Source: Azolla pinnata (Eukaryota > Streptophyta > Polypodiopsida > Salviniales > Salviniaceae). Taken from it: a stretch of 51,011 nucleotides of DNA. This document shows positions 45,078-51,011 of the stretch, one piece after another; position 1 is the stretch's first letter; each line of letters opens with the position of its first letter. A program made the translations under genes and the position numbers. The stretch is from NCBI GenBank assembly GCA_037176905.1, contig JBBBWG010024668.1:22401-73411 (forward strand), given 5' to 3'. The notes beneath the pieces are model-generated. The model saw only the letters and a list, made by a program, of their open reading frames with translations. It ran no database searches and was not told where the DNA came from.

Positions 45078-47144
45078 ATGCATGCCAGATGTGGGGAGGA
45101 TCTCCTCATCCCCGTTCGGAGCGTGCGGTCTTGGAACGCGCGGATCTCTGCACATGCCCGCCATGGCCATGGCCATGACGCTGCGCTGCAGTGCTTCGAA
45201 GCGATGCTGGAAGCGGGCATCTCCCCCGACGCATTCACCTACGCCAGCGTTCTCAAGGCCTGCAGCATCGCAGGATGGATCGAGCGGGGCGAGGAGATCC
45301 ACGGGGAGCTTCTGCGCCGCGATCTCCTGCGAGAAGATGCCGTCCTCGGAGCGGCGCTGGTGGATCTGTACGCCAGATGCGGGGAGCCGGGGAGAGGCGA
45401 GGAAGTCCTCGGAGGCCTCCGCGCCCGAGATGTGGTATGCTGGAACGCATTGATCTCGGGCTATGTCCAGCAAGGGCTTCCCGAGAGCGCATTCGAATGC
45501 TTGGCGAAGATGCGGCGAGAGCAGATTGCGCCCGATCCGGTGACGTTCATCTGCATCATGAGAGCTTGCGGGAGCTCGAGAGAGCTCCGAAGGGGCAAGC
45601 GAATCCATGCCCAGCTCATCTGCATCAGCTGCTGCAATTGCAGTTGCAAGCTGGATCGAGGCAGTTGTTGCAAGCTGGATCGAGGCGGTTGTTGCAAGCT
45701 GGATCGAGACAATTGTTGCAAGCTGGATCGAGGCAGTCGCTGCAAGCTGGATCGAGACAATTGTTGCAAGCTGGATCGAGACAATCGTTGCAATCTGGAT
45801 CGAGACGATTGTTGCAAGCTGCATCGAGACGCGATCCTCGGCACCGCCGTTGTAGACATGTATGCGAAATGCGGCGACCTCGCGGGAGCTCGTCGAGCCC
45901 TCGAGAGGCTTCCCCTTCGGAGCGCGGCCTCGTGGAACGCGATGATCTGCGGCTACGCCCGGCGAGGGCGGTGCGAGGAAGCGGTGGAGAGCTGGGAGCT
46001 GATGAGGAGCGAGGGCCTGGCGCCCGATGCGATCACATTCACCTGCATCCTCAAGGCATGCTGCGGAAGCGCAGCGAGATCGATCGAGAAGGGGGGGATG
46101 ATTCACCAGGAGATTGTCAGCAAAGGCTTGCTTGAGGAGGAGGAGGATGATCATCATCATCATCATCATCGTCGTCGTCGTCGGGGCGAGCTCGGGAACG
46201 CGTTGGTGGACATGTATGCCCGATGCGGTGCCCCGGAGGAGGCCTACGCAGCTCTCGCTGCGCTCGCGAGCCCGAGCATCGTGTCGTGGAACGCGATGAT
46301 CTCCGGCTTCGTTCACCGGGGGCGCGATGAAGCTGCCATGGAGTGCTTCGACCAGATCCTCGCCCGCGGCTTCTGCCCTAATGCCATAACCTTCACCAGC
46401 CTCCTGAAAGCTTGCGCCTCCGCCGGAGACCTCCGCAAGGGCGAGCGGGCGCACGACGAGGTTGCGAGGAGAGGATTCGCGGCGGGGGACGACGGCATCG
46501 TCGGCACCGCGCTGGTGGAGATGTACGCCCGATGCGGCGTCGCCTCCGCAGCTCGGCGGGTTCACGCGAGGCTCCTCCGCCGAGATGCGGTGTCGTGGTG
46601 CGCGCTGATATCGGGGTGCGCCGATCACGGCCTCGGGGACGAAGCCTTGGGCTGTTTCCGACGCATGCTGGAGGATGGATTCCCCGCGACCGCGCCCTCT
46701 CTTGCTTGCCTCCTCAGCGCTTGTAGCCATTCGGGCCTCGTCGACGAGGGCGAGGCGGTGTATCTGAACATGGGCTCCGCGTATGGTGTTCCGCAAAGCT
46801 TGGAGCACCACGCGTGTGCCGTCGACCTTCTCGGCCGATCGGGGCAGCTGGAGAAGGCGGCTGCGCTCGTGAGCCGGTTGCCGTCGTCGGATCATTACCC
46901 GCCCGTGCTCGGCGCCTTCATGGGCGCTTGCCACAAGTGGCGCGATCTCGGGCTTGCCAAGCTCGCCTTCTCTCGAGCGATGCAATGCCGCCGAGACGAC
47001 GACGACGACGACGACGACGACGACTACGGCTCCGACTCCTCCGCGGCTTATGTTTGTTTCGCCAACATCTGCTCTGCCTCGGGCCCAGCTGGGGATCCTG
47101 AAGATGTTGTTGAGAAGCCACCATCAAGAGTGGATGGGAAATGA
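45078..47144 (+). CDS. GC-rich PLS-type pentatricopeptide-repeat protein with in-frame repeat insertions and uncertain 5' end
   Basis: Intronless 688-codon ORF. PPR motifs of the PLS type run from residue 1 to about 610 (VRSWNARISAHARHG, ALVDLYARCGEPGRG, DVVCWNALISGYVQQG, GNALVDMYARCGAP, LLSACSHSGLVDEGE), then an E-like tail (HACAVDLLGRSGQLEKAA, VLGAFMGACHKW, AYVCFANICSASG) cut short before DYW. Three low-complexity insertions are in frame: an eight-copy CKLDRDNC-type repeat (about residues 190-252), an EEEE/DD/H6/R5 run (about 353-369), and an Asp run near residue 645. The ORF opens in the middle of a PPR motif, and PPR-like IHENLLRRMD sequence lies just upstream in another frame (about 45022-45050). 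The true N terminus may therefore be disrupted by a small frameshift or may start near 44963. GC content is clearly above that of the neighbours. Probable organelle RNA-binding role; a decaying gene is possible. Confidence 0.75.
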   Translation: MHARCGEDLLIPVRSVRSWNARISAHARHGHGHDAALQCFEAMLEAGISPDAFTYASVLKACSIAGWIERGEEIHGELLRRDLLREDAVLGAALVDLYARCGEPGRGEEVLGGLRARDVVCWNALISGYVQQGLPESAFECLAKMRREQIAPDPVTFICIMRACGSSRELRRGKRIHAQLICISCCNCSCKLDRGSCCKLDRGGCCKLDRDNCCKLDRGSRCKLDRDNCCKLDRDNRCNLDRDDCCKLHRDAILGTAVVDMYAKCGDLAGARRALERLPLRSAASWNAMICGYARRGRCEEAVESWELMRSEGLAPDAITFTCILKACCGSAARSIEKGGMIHQEIVSKGLLEEEEDDHHHHHHRRRRRGELGNALVDMYARCGAPEEAYAALAALASPSIVSWNAMISGFVHRGRDEAAMECFDQILARGFCPNAITFTSLLKACASAGDLRKGERAHDEVARRGFAAGDDGIVGTALVEMYARCGVASAARRVHARLLRRDAVSWCALISGCADHGLGDEALGCFRRMLEDGFPATAPSLACLLSACSHSGLVDEGEAVYLNMGSAYGVPQSLEHHACAVDLLGRSGQLEKAAALVSRLPSSDHYPPVLGAFMGACHKWRDLGLAKLAFSRAMQCRRDDDDDDDDDDYGSDSSAAYVCFANICSASGPAGDPEDVVEKPPSRVDGK
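45645..45836 (+). repeat. In-frame 24-bp minisatellite, 8 copies, inside the second PPR gene
   Basis: Eight copies of a TGCAAGCTGGATCGAGACAA-type unit of 24 bases, with G/A changes at positions encoding GS, GG, DN or GSR. Because 24 is a multiple of three the PPR frame continues across the array, which encodes a repeated eight-residue unit. It sits between RIHAQLI and AILGTAVVDMYAKCG, where the family normally has only a few residues. Confidence 0.96.
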
Positions 47145-47487
47145 TTCTCCTTCTCCACAGCTTCTTTGCTTCAATGCTCTGTAAAGCCCAAAACCTTTCG
47201 CGAGTTGTAAATCAGATTTCCATCACTTCTGATGGTATAGCTTTCCAACAGCTTCTGTATATCCCCCCCCACCCCATTTGAGCCTGAAGCAAAGAGTAGC
47301 TGTTGGAACATGTTTGTATGGCCAGCATCTACTCTGCTTCTGGCTCAAATGGGGGAATACAGAAGATGTTGAAAAGCTACACCATCAGAAGTGATGGAAA
47401 CGAGTCTCTTTCGACAGGTTTCGGTTCCGAGACTGTGATCCAATGTGTGCTGGAAACCAAACCTTTCCCAAATTCAAATCAGATTTC
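47050..47487 (+). repeat. Direct duplication of the PPR 3' end, 260-bp offset
   Basis: The PPR tail and its 3' flank (about 47050-47221) recur at about 47310-47487. Both copies read ATGTTTGTNTNGCCARCATCT early, GAAGATGTTG and CACCATCA in the middle, and CAAATCAGATTTCC or TAAATCAGATTTCC at the end. Identity is roughly 70-75% by eye. Copy 2 encodes an E-motif-like VCMASIYSASGSNG segment (about 47312-47355) detached from any PPR domain. Confidence 0.82.
47217..47400. repeat. Long inverted repeat (hairpin) derived from the PPR 3' end
   Basis: The left arm (47217-47306) is the reverse complement of the right arm (47322-47400), with a loop of about 15 bases. Shared arm sequences read TTTCCATCACTTCTGATGG, GTAGCTTT or ATAGCTTT, CAACANCTTCTGTAT, CCCATTTGAGCC, GAAGC and GAGTAG. 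A gap of about 8 bases in the C-run and about ten mismatches interrupt the pairing. The right arm is part of the duplicated PPR tail, so the hairpin is gene-derived. Confidence 0.9.
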
Positions 47488-47495
47488 CTCATGGA

Positions 47496-48449
47496 TGCAG
47501 AGAAGGTTTACCAAATAGCTGGAATTGTGCATATATCATGCACCTAAACCTGAGGTGCAAAATGGGAAGAGCCTGAGCCAAATGCGATATGGAAAACAGC
47601 AATTGATTGTTCCCACCTGCATAAATCTCCAGTGAAAGATCATCTACCCAGATGTTGCCACATACTGAGGCATTTCGATCTTTATGCGTCACAGCAGCGA
47701 TTTCCAAGCTTTCACTAACGCTGCAGGGATTCGACACTAAACTGAACTCCCAGAGTTCTTTCCTGAGCTAGGCTTCACGAGAGTTGGAAGAACGTGTTAA
47801 AACAGTGTAAGAGTGAGTTTTTCAGACGCAAAGAAATTGGGTTGATACAGAAAAATAGTATATAGTTTCAATTAATGAGTTTTTTCTACAAAAAAAAATC
47901 TAATGAGACAGACGGAAAGAACGATGTGGTGTGAATTCATCACTACCCAAAACGGAATCGAGAGTGGTTTATTCCATGAATCAAGATCATTGGGTGGAAT
48001 TTCCAAAGGAATGAAGAGGAGATATTCCTTCCATGGGCACGTAAGCACAAATTTGTGGACCCCCAAAACAACCAGATTTTGTTTTTCTTCAGCAATTCTA
48101 GGCAACCAAAAAACCCACTCTCGCACCCATGAAAGAATTGGAGCTGATCCTTTGAACGCTTTCAAAAACTAGCAACCTGTTCAAAAACTTCTGCATGATA
48201 AAACCAGAGGCCTCACACGGGTTTGAACATAGTGACCAAAACATCCCATTGAGATACAACGGCACTAATCAAACATCCATTCATACAAAACAAAACGCTA
48301 ACCATAGAGTTTCCTGTTCTTTATTTAATGGGGGAATAAATCCATTGCCGGATTAATGGAAAGTTAAAATGATTAAAATGATCAGAAATCGCTCTGCCAA
48401 TGCTTGAATTATGAATGTTCCTCTGGACAAATCCTGCGCGAGTGTTTGT
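47496..48449. other. Intergenic DNA with two weak minus-strand protein-like stretches
   Basis: Minus strand 47622-47760 is open and reads HKDRNASVCGNIWVDDLSLE before a possible GCAG|GTGGGA donor; I do not recognise the family. Minus strand 47872-48165 contains WVREWVFWLPRIAEE, FVLTCPWKEYLLFIP and LSIPFWVVMN. This loosely resembles DUF4283-type ORFs of plant retroelements, but the match is too weak to call. Confidence 0.3.
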
Positions 48450-50737
48450 TTACTTGGCAGAGCTGAAGTCCTTATTAAGTCCAGCAAAGATCTGGGGAGG
48501 ACGGTTTGCTAAATACTTTCTCAAGGAGTGTTGGTGATAGTTCTCTCCCTCCTTGTAGTTCTCTAGGTAGCCAGCACTGCGATCTGCCTTATTAATCCTG
48601 GTTTTAAACAAAACAGAGAAGCACATTTTCTCAATACGAGGTATATGCTTTGCAACCAACAGTGCAAAATAGGTGATAGTGACTTAGAAAATAAGGTTGA
48701 ACTTAATAAAACAACACGGATCAGACCCAATTTCATGTGTTGTTAGCACATACAATTGGGTAGAATGTATGTCCACTCTTGGGGTAAAACATCACGATAA
48801 AACGTTTACGTATGACTACAGCTTGAGTTTTTGTCCTAAACGTTAACTAAAATGTTGAGAATTAAACACTGACCAGTGGTGAAAATAAGATTATAAGAAC
48901 TACAACCTGAGTGTAGTTCATTGCAAGACAATTTTGAAGACCGAGTGGTAAATGTTAATATCTGTACTTTGTATTACAAAATAAATACTATCGATTCTAC
49001 AGTCCACCTAGTGCTAGCAGCCACTTTGTCAAATGGCATAATGCCGTCATTCCACATGTATGAAGAACTGGAAAGAATATAGAATGAAAATAAGATGCAG
49101 CTAAGTATGTATTGTTCAACCGTCGGACAGAATAAGAACAGACAAATACTCAATCTGTTTCTAAAGGATTACATATCTTGCACCTGACATCGGGATTAGC
49201 TATGAGATTCCGGGCCAGCGCAAACCCACATATGCCAAGTGCTGCACCAATGGCCGCAAAGAGCGGGTACGCCTGCACAGGGAATAAAGATATGAATTTG
49301 TTACACAATTAAATTTGGGAAAAGAAGCAATACTAATCATAATTATGAGGTTAATAATATATACCTGGCTTGACAACACCAAAGATAACATATATGAGAC
49401 ATGCAATTTCATACCATGTACATCATATCCCTACTGTCTACACAATCATATCAGAAAATTGGAATGGACTTTTATGTTGGCGAGACTTTAATAATAAATA
49501 TAATCAATAAATGTTAAGCCAGCATAAGGTGGAGCAGAACATAAACCTGTGTCAAACGAGCACATGAAACTACAACAAAATTGTTTTCGAGACCTTATTT
49601 CGTATGCAAAAAAATTAAAATTTCTGTAAGATGTAGATGCATCAGAGCAATTCAAAGAACATATTATTTTGCTACAAGTAATCATCAAGAGGACTGGGTA
49701 GACGGGTCATAAAATAAGGTTCTTCTTCAAATTTCTTGATCTTTTACACTTTCTGAATATCTTGCAATTAGTAGATACTTCATCTCGCATTTTGATCATC
49801 ATCCCGCATTTTCTGCATGTACTGGTACCATAACCGGTTAACGAAACCATGACATAACAATATCTTACGTGAAGCATGTCCGTATGATCGACATATGTTG
49901 ACAACACGGATACACAGAAGGGTGGATCCATAGCGGGAACTCAAAGCACATTAGATAATCTTAGACTCAGCCTAGAAACCATTTCTGTGAAGTGATGGAA
50001 ACATGGATGTGGTAAGGACCGACAACTGAACAAACAAGGGGTACAAGATAGATGAGACAAAAGGAAAAGACACGTTGCACACGAGAAGAAAAGACAGAGA
50101 GAATTGAAAAACCAGGAGGACAGAAACAGTATGGAGAATCTGAAGTTCTTGATCGTACGGAGCAAAAACAGGAAAGAAGAGCAGGGAAAACAGTAGAAAA
50201 AAAGAAGCGTGATAAAAAATCAAGAAGCAGAAATGGGGGCTGGAAAGAAGAAAAAAGACTAGGACTCCGGAACATGAAACGAACTGGAATGAGCATGACA
50301 AAACGAAGTTGGACTGAGCAACATGCAACGGAACTGGAATCAGGAAGGCGGAAGGGACTTCGGATTAGGACAGAAACGGAAATCACGAAACAAAGCCAGA
50401 ATCAGGAACAAAAAAGGAGGACTGAAATCAGGAAGCCGGAACGGGAACTGGAATCAGAAGCAGAAAACGGCAAGTGGATCCGAAATATATGAAACGGGGG
50501 ACGGGAACCAGAGACAGGAAACGGGAGTCCGAACGAGGAAGACAGAAAAAAACCAGGAACTGTAACCAGGAGCACGAGACGGGAAGCGGAAGCAGAAGCA
50601 TGGAAACGGGGAATAGAGACACAGGAAGGCGAAACGGAAAACGGCGAGACATGGCGAAGGAAGGAGGAAATCGGGAGAAGGGAGAGGACGAGAAAACATA
50701 CCTCGGGGCGGATCCATCGATTACCGGAGGGGGACAT
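48450..50737 (-). CDS. B12D / NADH-ubiquinone reductase MLRQ-subunit family protein
   Basis: Three coding exons: 50702-50737, 49184-49272, 48450-48597. Borders are GT/AG and frames join to give 90 residues, the usual family length. It begins MSPSGNRWIRPEAYPLFAAI, followed by a single membrane segment (GAALGICGFALARNLI), then NPDVRINKADRSAGYLEN, EGENYHQHSLRKYLANR and a final NKDFSSAK. This is the plant form of the B12D/MLRQ family (PF06522), inner-membrane proteins linked to complex I or complex IV. The RWIRPE start and the position of the membrane segment fix the start codon. Intron 1 (1.4 kb) contains a purine-rich repeat block, and the upstream side carries GAA and TTGACC repeats. Confidence 0.9.
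50045..50690. repeat. Purine-rich degenerate minisatellite in B12D intron 1
   Basis: About 640 bases, mostly A and G on the plus strand, built from GGAACTGGAATCAGGAAGC-like and ACGGGAAC/ACGGAAA motifs. On the transcribed (minus) strand it is a long pyrimidine-rich stretch ending just before the intron donor at 50700-50701. Confidence 0.8.
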
Positions 50738-50789
50738 GGCGCCTGCGGAGGACGGAAACGGCGTCTTCGCGTGCGCGCAGTCGAACGCA

Positions 50790-50900
50790 GAGAAAGACGC
50801 CAAGAAGACGAAGCAGAAGACGACGAAGACGAAGAAGACGACGAAGAAGAAAGAAGAAAGAAGAAGAAGAAGAAGAAGAAAGAAGAAAGAAGAAGATTGT
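50790..50900. repeat. GAA/AAGACG microsatellite upstream of the B12D-family gene
   Basis: Interrupted GAAGAAGAA and GACGAAGAAGACG runs, 50-160 bases upstream of the B12D start codon (TTC on that gene's sense strand). This is probably leader or promoter. Confidence 0.9.
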
Positions 50901-50926
50901 ATGGCGCTCTCTATTCTCCCCGCCTT

Positions 50927-51011
50927 GACCGCCTTGACCTTGACCTTGACTTTATCTTGACTTTGGTCTTGACCTTGATCTTTGACTCTAACCTTGACTT
51001 TGACTTTGACT
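50927..51011. repeat. TTGACC/TTGACT hexamer array, running off the window end
   Basis: About thirteen TTGACC, TTGACT, TTGATC and TTGGTC hexamers, some with slippage, continuing to the last base. TTGAC[C/T] is the W-box core bound by WRKY factors, so the array is also a cluster of potential W-boxes about 190-270 bases upstream of the B12D-family start codon. A plain microsatellite is equally possible. Confidence 0.85.

Noticed and set aside
45191..46985. ORFs of 314 (plus) and 661 (minus) codons overlapping the second PPR gene
   Set aside because: GC-rich sequence has few stops in any frame. Only the frame at 45078-47144 gives PPR motifs.
45078..47144. Recent horizontal transfer of the GC-rich PPR gene
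   Set aside because: The PLS-PPR pattern is a land-plant hallmark and the sequence gives no sign of a foreign donor; base composition alone is not enough.
1..51011. tRNA, rRNA, CRISPR arrays, bacterial-type operons
   Set aside because: None seen. Gene structure is clearly nuclear eukaryotic, and the tandem repeats are contiguous without the unique spacers of a CRISPR array.

Overview
The window is nuclear DNA of a land plant. Genes have many introns with GT/AG borders, some of them 1.4-3 kb long. The protein families are plant ones: two PLS-type pentatricopeptide-repeat (PPR) proteins, a plant U-box/ARM protein, a TFIIS-M/SPOC protein and a B12D-family complex I subunit. Telomere-like arrays of both TTTAGGG and TTAGGG type and abundant microsatellites fill the spaces. 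The gene texture and PPR style suggest a fern (Ceratopteris or Adiantum type), but this is an inference; no marker gene fixes the species. A run of exactly 100 N at 13247-13346 marks an assembly gap.

Layout, left to right. (1) 0.3-1.0 kb: decayed LINE-type reverse transcriptase. (2) 3976-4205, minus: first exon of an EMB8-like alpha/beta-hydrolase gene whose body runs leftward; its start abuts a 1.2-kb GATGGT-type array. (3) 6621-9775, minus: phosphatidylinositol synthase, ten coding exons, complete. (4) 10.8-12.03 kb: telomere-like composite repeats ending in a 12-unit TTAGGG tract, just upstream of (5) 12703-19653, plus: TFIIS-M/SPOC protein, five coding exons, with a long 17-residue coding minisatellite. 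(6) 21.0-24.1 kb: more telomere-like DNA. (7) 24451-29960, plus: TBCCD1, nine coding exons. (8) 31379-33178, minus: intronless PPR protein. (9) 33.4-38.6 kb: diverged duplication, hexamer and longer satellite arrays, and a perfect 12-unit CCCTAA tract. (10) 38780-43225, plus: U-box/ARM E3 ligase, four coding exons. (11) 45078-47144, plus: a GC-rich PPR gene with in-frame minisatellites and a disturbed 5' end, followed by a duplicated and inverted copy of its own 3' end that can fold as a hairpin. (12) 48450-50737, minus: B12D/MLRQ-family subunit, three exons, complete.

The genes are unrelated housekeeping and organelle-related loci, as is usual in plants: lipid synthesis (PIS), transcription (SPOC), centrosome/tubulin-cofactor-like function (TBCCD1), ubiquitin signalling (U-box), organelle RNA processing (PPRs) and respiration (B12D). 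What links them is the repeat landscape. Almost every gene has a GAA/TTC, GATGGC, GATGGT or telomere-type tract at or just upstream of its 5' end. Best leads: the PPR-derived hairpin at 47217-47400, which resembles a nascent small-RNA locus; the paired 72-nt TTAGGG tracts beside two promoters; and the coding minisatellites in the SPOC and second PPR genes. All exon models were made by eye from splice signals, reading frame and family resemblance.
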